A stretch of DNA of 32,918 nt. Source: an uncultured Aquimarina sp. Lineage in GTDB: Bacteria > Bacteroidota > Bacteroidia > Flavobacteriales > Flavobacteriaceae. Both the position numbers and the translations under genes were made by a program. The stretch is taken from assembly GCA_938011245.1 (NCBI GenBank), contig CALLUJ010000112.1:1-32918 (forward strand), in the 5' to 3' direction. The notes under the pieces are model-generated. The model saw only the letters and a program-made list of their open reading frames with translations. It was not told the origin of the DNA and did not search any database. This document shows, one piece after another, positions 16,495 to 23,952 of this stretch (the stretch's first letter is position 1; each line of letters starts with the position of its first letter).

Positions 16495-16953
16495 TTATAT
16501 CGATACGTTTCTCTTAAATGCGCAACCTAGCTCTATAATACTATCTGTTTTTTGAATACCATCAATATTATCTAATTTATCGTAAAGTACTTCCTTCATG
16601 TGCTGATGAGTGCTAGCTAGTATTCTAATAAAAAGAGTATATGACCCCGTAATATAATAACATTCGGTAACTTCTTTTATTTCTTTTAATTGTTCTATAA
16701 TTTTTTGCGAATCGTGATCTTTTTCCAAGGTTAAACCTGTATAAGCTCCCCAATCAAAACCAATTTTTTTCTCATTAATAATTGGTTTAATTCCTGTTAT
16801 AACACCATTATCTATCATTTTTTGAACACGTTGGTTAACCATGGTATTAGAAATATTCAATTTTTGCCCTATAGCAGAAAAAGCTTTCCTACCATCTATT
16901 TCTAGTTCTCTAATTATTAATCTATCATATTTATCAAGTTCAAAATTTTCCAT
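16495..16953 (-). CDS. Lrp/AsnC family transcriptional regulator
   Basis: The 152-residue product has an N-terminal winged helix-turn-helix (LDKYDRLIIREL at 6-17, recognition region at about 24-46 with SAIGQKLNISNTMV) and a C-terminal RAM effector-binding domain (about 66-145, with TECYYITGSYTLFIRIL). Family members sense amino acids and form octamers on DNA. The gene diverges from the TonB receptor at 17105, which heads the rocD/ctlX block, so the simplest reading is a local regulator that responds to ornithine, citrulline or arginine. The effector is inference. A candidate operator lies at 17031-17060. Confidence 0.9.
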   Translation of the reverse strand: MENFELDKYDRLIIRELEIDGRKAFSAIGQKLNISNTMVNQRVQKMIDNGVITGIKPIINEKKIGFDWGAYTGLTLEKDHDSQKIIEQLKEIKEVTECYYITGSYTLFIRILASTHQHMKEVLYDKLDNIDGIQKTDSIIELGCAFKRNVSI

Positions 16954-17030
16954 AGTCTAAAATAGTAAAAAAGTAATTTATAAGCCTTAAAATATAATTT
17001 TCATATAAATAAGTCTTTAAAGTAAAATTA

Positions 17031-17060
17031 AATATTAATAATTACAAAATAGTTAATATT
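17031..17060. promoter_or_regulatory. candidate operator between the Lrp regulator and the TonB receptor gene
   Basis: AATATTAA (17031-17038) and TTAATATT (17053-17060) form an inverted repeat with a 14-bp spacer, so the arm centres are 22 bp (about two helical turns) apart. It ends five bases before the -7 element of the receptor gene and covers its -33 region, a position suited to control by the adjacent Lrp-like protein. Confidence 0.45.
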
Positions 17061-17065
17061 GACTT

Positions 17066-17073
17066 TATATTTG
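17066..17073 (+). promoter_or_regulatory. candidate promoter element of the TonB receptor gene
   Basis: TATATTTG matches TAnnTTTG, 31 bases before the ATG at 17105. No TTTG is present at -33, as would fit a promoter needing an activator. Confidence 0.5.
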
Positions 17074-17104
17074 CTCAAATAAAATAAATTTTAAACTTTA
17101 TACT

Positions 17105-19693
17105 ATGAAAAAAACATTATTCACTTTGCTATTATCAATTGTAAGTATAATTACAGTTTCCTCGCAAATCGAAATTAGTGGAGTTATAACAGATGATACA
17201 GGAACACCTTTACCAGATGTGAACATCATAGTAAAAGGAACTACTAAAGGAACTGTTACCGACTTTGATGGGCTTTATCAAATTTCACTAGAGGATTCTT
17301 CTGTATTAAGCTATAGCTATATTGGATATGTTACTCAAGAATTTACCGTATCCTCCTCCCAAACAATTGATATTACATTGCAGTCAGACCTTAATAATTT
17401 TGACGAAATAGTATTAGTTGGAAGTAGAAACCCTAAAAGAACTATAGCAGATAGTCCCGTTGCTGTAGATATTATTGATTTAAAAGATGTAATTACTAAA
17501 ACAGGAAAAGTAGAAATTACAGAATTACTTCAATTTACGGCCCCCTCCTTTAATGCCCAAAAGCAATCTGGTGCAGACGGAGCAGACCATATTACTCCTG
17601 CTACTTTAAGAGGTTTAGGTCCAGACCAAACATTAGTATTAATAAATGGAAAACGCAGACACCAAAGTTCTTTAATTAATTTATTTGGAACTAGAGGGCG
17701 TGGTAATACTGGTACCGATTTAAATGCCATTCCTGCTTCTGCTATAGAACGTATAGAAGTACTTAGAGACGGTGCATCTGCACAATACGGGTCGGATGCC
17801 ATTGCTGGAGTAATTAATATTGTTATGAAGAAAAGTACTGAACAATTTACTGGCGAGGTATTTTATGGTGCAAATGACGCCGATTCGCAAAGCTATGGTT
17901 TACCAGCTAGGAATGGGCTAGATGGTAATACCTATAAAGCTACAGGTAACTATGGGGTGTCTATTGGAGATAAAGGCGGGTTTATAAATGTAACTGGAGA
18001 ATATCTAAACAAAGAAAAAACATTTCGTCCTGGAGCAAGTTTTCGCTCTAAATTTGGAGAAGCTGGGTTAACCCAATTTCAAACTTTTCTAAACGCAGAA
18101 ATTCCATTTAACGAAGATGCCATTTTTTACGCCTTTGGAGGGACTAGTCTAAAAGATACCGACGCTTTTGCTTTTGATAGAGGGGCTATAGACGAACGTA
18201 ATGTTTTAACTTTAAACCCTAACGGTTTTACCCCTAGAATTACTTCTATAATTAACGACAGATCTATTTCTGCTGGAATACGTTCCAAATACAAAGGTTG
18301 GGATGTCGATTTTAATAACACTTATGGTCTTAACGAATTTCATTATTTTATAAAAGGTACCTTAAATGCTACCTTACTTGAAGCATCTCCAACAGAATTT
18401 GATGCTGGTGGACATACTTTAAGTCAAAATACAACAGGATTAACCTTTACCAAACAATTTGATGTTTTAGAAGGTTTAAATTTAGCCTTTGGAGGAGAAT
18501 ATCGAATTGAAAATTTCACGATTTTTGCTGGAGAAGAAGGCTCTTATGAGCAATTTGATGCTAATGGACAACCGATAACTTCAACTACATTAGAGTCGGA
18601 TGTTTTAACATTTAATGGTAATGTTAGGCCTGGTGGCTCTCAAGGTTTTCCTGGATATAGTCCAGAAAATGAAGTAGACCAAACAAGAACAAACATTGGT
18701 TTTTTCGCTGATGCTGAATTAGACGTTTCTGAAACTTTATTAATGACCGCTGCTATTAGAGCTGAAAATTATAGCGACTTTGGCTCTACATTTACAGGAA
18801 AATTATCTACACGTGTAAAAATTATTGATGGTCTTAATTTTAGAGCTTCTGGGAGTACTGGGTTTAGAGCACCTTCTTTAGCTCAATTATTTTTCAATCT
18901 AAGATTTAGTGATTTTGAAGGAGGAGAATTGCAAGAAACCTTATTAGCATCCAATGTTAGTCCTGTAGCTAAAGCCTTAAAGATACCCTCTTTAAAAGAA
19001 GAAAAGGCAATAAGTGCTGGAGCTGGATTTAGTTATAGTGCTAATGGATTTACCTTTTCTGTAGATGGTTACTATACTGCTGTAAACGATCGAATTGTAC
19101 TTACAGGAACTTTTGATGAAACTTCTGGTTTAGATCCTGCTTTAAGAGTTGATGCAGCAAGAGCTTTTATAAATGGAGTAGATACTGAAACCTATGGAAT
19201 TGATTTAGTTGCTTCTTATACTCATAGAATAAACGAGCATAAACTTAGTGGAACTTTAGTAGGTAATTTAAATAAGGTAGAAATTAGAAACATTAATAAT
19301 GGAGATTTAGATGAAGACACCTTTTTTGGAGAAAATGAACAAGCTTTTCTAAGATTTTCTGCTCCTGAGTATAAAATAGGACTAGGACTAGACTATTCTT
19401 ATGAGAAACTAAACGTAAATGTAAATAATACTCTATTTGGAGATGTAGGACCATTTATTAGTAACGACGATGGGGTTAGTCTTAACCAATACGATCCAAA
19501 ATTAACAACCGATATTTCAGTAGGATATCAATTATTAGATGAAATTAAACTAATCGTTGGTGCTAATAATTTCTTTAACGTATATCCCGATGAACAAAAC
19601 CCTAATGGAACAGAAAGTTTTGGTTTATATGATGCCGTACAACAAGGTTTTGGAGGTGCTTTTTACTATACACGTATAAGTTACAATTTTTAA
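17105..19693 (+). CDS. TonB-dependent outer-membrane receptor
   Basis: The 862-residue protein has a signal peptide (1-20, before QIEIS), a CarboxypepD_reg-like domain (about 22-95, ISGVITDDTGTPLPDVNI onward), a plug domain (about 110-245: LRGLGPDQTLVLINGKRRH, DLNAIPASAIERIEVLRDG, QYGSDAIAGVINIV) and a beta-barrel ending in an aromatic strand (YYTRISYNF). DEIVLVGS before the plug resembles a TonB box. The architecture is that of iron-complex/vitamin-type receptors; no SusD partner follows, so glycan uptake is unlikely. It stands in front of rocD and ctlX and opposite an Lrp regulator, so a citrulline, arginine or peptide ligand is the natural guess. A hairpin after its stop codon may reduce read-through into rocD. 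Confidence 0.9.
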   Translation: MKKTLFTLLLSIVSIITVSSQIEISGVITDDTGTPLPDVNIIVKGTTKGTVTDFDGLYQISLEDSSVLSYSYIGYVTQEFTVSSSQTIDITLQSDLNNFDEIVLVGSRNPKRTIADSPVAVDIIDLKDVITKTGKVEITELLQFTAPSFNAQKQSGADGADHITPATLRGLGPDQTLVLINGKRRHQSSLINLFGTRGRGNTGTDLNAIPASAIERIEVLRDGASAQYGSDAIAGVINIVMKKSTEQFTGEVFYGANDADSQSYGLPARNGLDGNTYKATGNYGVSIGDKGGFINVTGEYLNKEKTFRPGASFRSKFGEAGLTQFQTFLNAEIPFNEDAIFYAFGGTSLKDTDAFAFDRGAIDERNVLTLNPNGFTPRITSIINDRSISAGIRSKYKGWDVDFNNTYGLNEFHYFIKGTLNATLLEASPTEFDAGGHTLSQNTTGLTFTKQFDVLEGLNLAFGGEYRIENFTIFAGEEGSYEQFDANGQPITSTTLESDVLTFNGNVRPGGSQGFPGYSPENEVDQTRTNIGFFADAELDVSETLLMTAAIRAENYSDFGSTFTGKLSTRVKIIDGLNFRASGSTGFRAPSLAQLFFNLRFSDFEGGELQETLLASNVSPVAKALKIPSLKEEKAISAGAGFSYSANGFTFSVDGYYTAVNDRIVLTGTFDETSGLDPALRVDAARAFINGVDTETYGIDLVASYTHRINEHKLSGTLVGNLNKVEIRNINNGDLDEDTFFGENEQAFLRFSAPEYKIGLGLDYSYEKLNVNVNNTLFGDVGPFISNDDGVSLNQYDPKLTTDISVGYQLLDEIKLIVGANNFFNVYPDEQNPNGTESFGLYDAVQQGFGGAFYYTRISYNF

Positions 19694-19722
19694 AAATTAA
19701 TAGTTGATAGTAGTTTTTCAAC

Positions 19723-19760
19723 AGCAGTCTAGTTTTCATAATAGCTAGGCTGCTTTATTA
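19723..19760 (+). terminator. hairpin between the TonB receptor gene and rocD
   Basis: AGCAGTCTAG (19723-19732) pairs with CTAGGCTGCT (19745-19754), ten pairs with one G-U. It is followed by TTTATTA, a weak T-tract. It is either a partial terminator or a 3'-end stabilising structure that lets rocD be expressed at a different level. Confidence 0.55.
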
Positions 19761-19775
19761 AATAAATACCCAAAT

Positions 19776-21035
19776 ATGCAACTAGAAAACAATTATATAG
19801 AATTAGAAGAAAAATACGGTGCACATAACTACCATCCGCTACCTGTAGTTTTATCCAAAGGTAATGGTGTATTTTTATACGATGTAAATCAAAAAAAGTA
19901 TTTCGATTTTTTATCCGCCTACTCCGCAGTAAACCAAGGGCATTGTCATCCTAAAATTATCAAAGCATTAACTTCTCAAGCACAAAAACTAACACTAACT
20001 TCTAGAGCCTTTTATAATAACGAACTAGGTCCTTTTGAAAAGTACCTTACTAAAATGTTTAATTATGATAAAGTTTTACTAATGAACTCTGGTGCAGAAG
20101 CCGTAGAAACGGCTATGAAGTTATGTCGTAAATGGGGATATCAAAAAAAACGAATTCCTAAAAACAAAGCTAAAATTATTTTTGCTAAAGGAAATTTTCA
20201 TGGAAGAACTCTATCCATCATTTCTGCATCGCAAGACCCTTTAAGTACTACAGAATTTGGTCCTTTTATGGAAGGTATTTCCTCTGTTCCTTATAACAAC
20301 ATAGAAGCTTTAGAAAATTGTTTTAAGCAAGACCCTACAATTTCTGGTTTTTTAGTAGAGCCTATTCAAGGAGAAGCAGGTGTTATTATTCCTAGTAACG
20401 ATTATCTTTCCAAAGTAAGGGCTTTATGTACTAAATTTAACATCCTTTACATTGCAGACGAAATACAAACAGGTATTGCGCGTACAGGTTCTTTATTAGC
20501 ATCTTGTGGAAATTGTGACTGTACAGATTCTTGTAAATTACCAAAAATAAACAAACCTGATATTTTAATTCTAGGAAAAGCACTTTCTGGCGGGGTATAT
20601 CCTGTATCTGCTGTTTTAGCTAACGATGAAGTAATGCTTTGTATAAAACCAGGCGAACATGGATCCACCTATGGAGGAAACCCTTTAGCCTGCGCAGTTT
20701 CAAAAAAAGCTTTAGAAATAACAGTGGAAGAAGCTCTATCCAATAACGCCTTAGAAAGAGGTGAACAATTAAGAGCTGGTTTGAAAAAAATAGCAAGTAA
20801 AAGTACCTTAATTAAAAAAGTACGAGGAAAAGGCTTACTAAATGCTATTGTAATTAACTCTTCAGAAGATTCTAATTTAGCTTGGGAAGTTTGTTTAGCC
20901 TTTAGAAATAACGGTTTATTAGCAAAACCTACTCATGGAAATAAAATTAGATTTGCTCCTCCTTTAATTATAACAAAATCGCAAATAGAAGAGTGTTTAA
21001 CAATTATAGAAAAATCGTTAAGTCTATTTTATTAA
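19776..21035 (+). CDS. rocD: ornithine--oxo-acid aminotransferase
   Basis: RocD is a PLP enzyme that moves the delta-amino group of ornithine to 2-oxoglutarate, giving glutamate-5-semialdehyde and glutamate. At 419 residues it fits class III aminotransferases. Visible are [12 protein letters not shown] (49-60), the PLP-phosphate segment NSGAEAVE (104-111), the ring-stacking Asp D228 in YIADEIQTG and the Schiff-base Lys K268 in [11 protein letters not shown] short insert at about 244-253 carries four Cys ([10 protein letters not shown]), just before the active-site lysine; similar inserts occur in other flavobacterial RocD proteins. The gene lies 31 bases before ctlX on the same strand, so the two are probably co-transcribed. 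Confidence 0.95.
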   Translation: MQLENNYIELEEKYGAHNYHPLPVVLSKGNGVFLYDVNQKKYFDFLSAYSAVNQGHCHPKIIKALTSQAQKLTLTSRAFYNNELGPFEKYLTKMFNYDKVLLMNSGAEAVETAMKLCRKWGYQKKRIPKNKAKIIFAKGNFHGRTLSIISASQDPLSTTEFGPFMEGISSVPYNNIEALENCFKQDPTISGFLVEPIQGEAGVIIPSNDYLSKVRALCTKFNILYIADEIQTGIARTGSLLASCGNCDCTDSCKLPKINKPDILILGKALSGGVYPVSAVLANDEVMLCIKPGEHGSTYGGNPLACAVSKKALEITVEEALSNNALERGEQLRAGLKKIASKSTLIKKVRGKGLLNAIVINSSEDSNLAWEVCLAFRNNGLLAKPTHGNKIRFAPPLIITKSQIEECLTIIEKSLSLFY

Positions 21036-21066
21036 AATCAAAAAGTTACATTTATAATCATCAACA

Positions 21067-21993
21067 ATGAATACATCTCTAACAAGCAACGTTATGATGG
21101 TACGTCCTGCTTACTTTGAATTTAACCCCGAAACAGCAGCGGACAACGCTTTTCAAAATAACAAAGGTATATTCTCTAAAGAAGAAGTGGCTATTCTAGC
21201 TACTAAAGAATTTGACAATTTAGTAGATCAACTTACTAAAAATAAGATTAATGTAGAAGTTATCGAAGATACTGTATTGCCTAAAAAACCCGATGCCGTA
21301 TTTCCTAATAATTGGATTAGCTTTCATAAACCCGATTTTATAGTTACTCATTCAATGGCTTCTAAGAACAGAAGATTAGAACGCAGACCTGAAATTATTG
21401 AACATCTTAAAGAAAAATACTTAATAAGCACCCAATTTAAGTTTGAAGATAGTGAAATAGACGATGTTTTTTTAGAAGGTACAGGAAGCATGATTTTGGA
21501 TAGAAAAAATAAAATAGCCTATGCTTGTGTTTCTAAAAGGACAAACGAAGAATTGTTTTTTCAATTTTGTAAAAAATTTAATTACAATCCAGTTCTATTT
21601 ACAGCCACCGATTCCGCAAAAAAACACATTTATCACACTAATGTAATAATGTGTTTAGGAGTAAACTTTGTAATAATTTGTATGGAAAGTATTGCTTCCC
21701 AAAAAGAAAAAAAGCTATTACTCCAAAATTTTGCAAATACGGGAAAATTTTGTATTGAAATAAGTTTGGACCAGGTAAAACAATTTGCAGGAAACATGAT
21801 ACAATTAAAAAACACTTTGGGGATTCCTTTCCTAGTAATGTCTACTAGCGCCTACAATTCCTTATCTAAAAATCAATTATTAAAAATTGAAAAATTCACA
21901 AAAATCATTCATAGTCCATTATCAATAATTGAATCTTACGGAGGTGGGAGTGCACGTTGTATGATTGCTGAGATTTTTAATTCTAAAAAATAA
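21067..21993 (+). CDS. ctlX: citrulline hydrolase CtlX-type (guanidino-modifying superfamily)
   Basis: The 308-residue protein belongs to the arginine deiminase/amidinotransferase superfamily and matches the CtlX type, which splits citrulline into ornithine, ammonia and carbon dioxide. Expected residues are D76 with FPNNW (79-83), E137 in FLEGTGSM, H190 in IYHTNVIM and the nucleophile C298 in GGGSARCMIAEIF. The N-terminal MVRPAYFEFNPETAADN is characteristic of this group. It follows rocD by 31 bases, which makes the product ornithine available to RocD. An arginine- or methylarginine-type hydrolase is the main alternative, but context favours an ornithine-producing reaction. The substrate has not been shown for this protein. 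Confidence 0.85.
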   Translation: MNTSLTSNVMMVRPAYFEFNPETAADNAFQNNKGIFSKEEVAILATKEFDNLVDQLTKNKINVEVIEDTVLPKKPDAVFPNNWISFHKPDFIVTHSMASKNRRLERRPEIIEHLKEKYLISTQFKFEDSEIDDVFLEGTGSMILDRKNKIAYACVSKRTNEELFFQFCKKFNYNPVLFTATDSAKKHIYHTNVIMCLGVNFVIICMESIASQKEKKLLLQNFANTGKFCIEISLDQVKQFAGNMIQLKNTLGIPFLVMSTSAYNSLSKNQLLKIEKFTKIIHSPLSIIESYGGGSARCMIAEIFNSKK

Positions 21994-22145
21994 AAAAGTT
22001 ACTCAAAAAATTCTCAAAAAACTACACACAAAATTATACTACAATTAAAACATAGCTTTTGATAATATATACTATTAAAAAAATATTATAGTACAACTGT
22101 AACTTTTTATAAATATCTAACAAATTTAAACACAACAAACTAAAT

Positions 22146-23774
22146 ATGAGTAATTCTATATATACCATCCCTACTCCTGTTAACGAACCCATAAAATCGT
22201 ATGCTAAAAACAGTATTGAATGTCAAGAAATACTAAAAACCTATAATATATTGTTAGCTAGCACTGTAGAAATTCCTCTTTATATTAATGGGGAAAAAGT
22301 TTATACTAATAGAACAAAAAAAATATCACCTCCCCATTTGCACCAGCATATTCTTGGAACTTATTCCCTTGCAAAAGAAGAAGATGTTAGTATAGCAATT
22401 GAGACCTGTTTAGCCGCTAAAACACAATGGGCAAATACTCCTTGGCAAGAACGCGCTGCTGTTTTTTTAAAAGCAGCCGCTCTAATTTCAGGCCCATATA
22501 GATATAAAATAAATGCTGCTACAATGCTTTGCCAGTCTAAAAATATTTTTCAAGCAGAAATTGATAGTGCTTGCGAATTAATTGATTTTTTTAACTTCAA
22601 TGCCAAATTTATGGAGCAGATATATACAAATCAACCTATTTCTTCTTCTGGAATTTGGAATCAAACAGAATATCGCCCTTTAGAAGGTTTTATATATGCT
22701 GTTACCCCTTTTAACTTTACGGCTATCGCTGGCAATCTTTGTGCTGCACCTGTTTTAATGGGAAACGTTTGTGTTTGGAAACCATCCGATAGTCAAATTT
22801 ATTCGGCAAATATAATTATGGAAGTTTTAGAACAAGCCGGTCTTCCCAAAGGAGTTATTAATCTTATTACCGGAGATGCCGAAAAAATTACAAACCAAAT
22901 AGTATCTCATCCTGAGTTTTCAGGTTTACATTTTACTGGTTCTACTCAAGTTTTTAAGAAGTTATGGCAACAAATAGGCAATAATATTCATAATTATAAA
23001 AATTATCCAAGAATTGTTGGCGAAACTGGAGGAAAAGACTTTGTATGGGCCTATCCTGAAACTTCAATAGAAACCTTAGGAACGGCATTAATACGTGGTG
23101 CTTTTGAATATCAAGGTCAAAAATGCTCGGCAGCATCACGAGCCTATATTCCTAAATCTTTATGGAAGGATTTAAAACTATTTTTAACTAGTGAAATTAA
23201 AACTATTAAAGTTGGAGGGCCGCAAGATCCTTCTAATTTTGTTAATGCCGTAATACATAAAGCCTCTTACAACAAACTTGTAGATACTATAGAAGCTATT
23301 AAAGCATCTAAAAATGCTGAAATTATTGTAGGTGGTACTTACAACGATTCTGTTGGATATTTTATAGACCCTACCGTAGTTTTAACCACAGATTCTAATT
23401 TTATTACAATGGAAAATGAATTGTTTGGGCCTATTCTTACCATTTATTTATATGAAGATCAAAATTGGAAACAATCTTTAGATTTAATAGATCAAACATC
23501 TGAATACGCTTTAACAGGCTCTATTTTTGCTAAAGACAGGTACATTATAGAATATGCCAAAAATAAATTAGAAAATGCTGCGGGTAATTTCTACATTAAC
23601 GATAAGCCAACAGGTGCCGTAGTTGGACAACAACCTTTTGGAGGAGCTAGAAGTTCTGGAACCAACGATAAAGCAGGCTCTATTTATAATTTATTACGTT
23701 GGGTTTCCCCTAGAACCGTAAAAGAAACCTTTGTTCCTCCTACAAGTTACAAGTATCCTTTTTTAGAGGCTTAA
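22146..23774 (+). CDS. pruA: L-glutamate gamma-semialdehyde (P5C) dehydrogenase
   Basis: PruA oxidises glutamate-5-semialdehyde, in equilibrium with P5C, to glutamate with NAD+. The 542-residue protein is the single-domain form without proline dehydrogenase. The aldehyde dehydrogenase fold shows YAVTPFNFTAIAGNL (184-198), KPSD (212-215), HFTGST (262-267), the general base E293 in VGETGGKDF, the catalytic C327 in YQGQKCSAASRAY and ENELFGPILTIYL later on. It lies 152 bases after ctlX, so it may be in the same transcript or have its own promoter. With CtlX and RocD it completes citrulline-to-glutamate conversion. A terminator follows at 23821. Confidence 0.95.
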   Translation: MSNSIYTIPTPVNEPIKSYAKNSIECQEILKTYNILLASTVEIPLYINGEKVYTNRTKKISPPHLHQHILGTYSLAKEEDVSIAIETCLAAKTQWANTPWQERAAVFLKAAALISGPYRYKINAATMLCQSKNIFQAEIDSACELIDFFNFNAKFMEQIYTNQPISSSGIWNQTEYRPLEGFIYAVTPFNFTAIAGNLCAAPVLMGNVCVWKPSDSQIYSANIIMEVLEQAGLPKGVINLITGDAEKITNQIVSHPEFSGLHFTGSTQVFKKLWQQIGNNIHNYKNYPRIVGETGGKDFVWAYPETSIETLGTALIRGAFEYQGQKCSAASRAYIPKSLWKDLKLFLTSEIKTIKVGGPQDPSNFVNAVIHKASYNKLVDTIEAIKASKNAEIIVGGTYNDSVGYFIDPTVVLTTDSNFITMENELFGPILTIYLYEDQNWKQSLDLIDQTSEYALTGSIFAKDRYIIEYAKNKLENAAGNFYINDKPTGAVVGQQPFGGARSSGTNDKAGSIYNLLRWVSPRTVKETFVPPTSYKYPFLEA

Positions 23775-23820
23775 CCTATTTATCTAACTCCTTTTTAGCT
23801 CAATATAAAACTGAATTACT

Positions 23821-23854
23821 AGGCTTTACTGTAAAAAGTAAGGTCTTTTTTTAT
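23821..23854 (+). terminator. Rho-independent terminator after pruA
   Basis: AGGCTTTAC (23821-23829) pairs with GTAAGGTCT (23838-23846), nine pairs with two G-U, followed by a run of T (23846-23852). It separates pruA from the barrel gene at 23953. Confidence 0.7.
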
Positions 23855-23952
23855 AAAACATATTCTATTTTTTAATAGCTTAAATCTAAATTAAAATTTA
23901 TTTTTTATGGTTTTAAAAGCAGTACTTTTAACATCTATAAAAAATAAATTTT

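Noticed and set aside
21994-22145. Riboswitch or separate promoter between ctlX and pruA
   Set aside because: The 152-bp gap holds only a short TACTAT/ATAGTA inverted repeat and a TAnnTTTG-like string with one base too many; not enough to call either.
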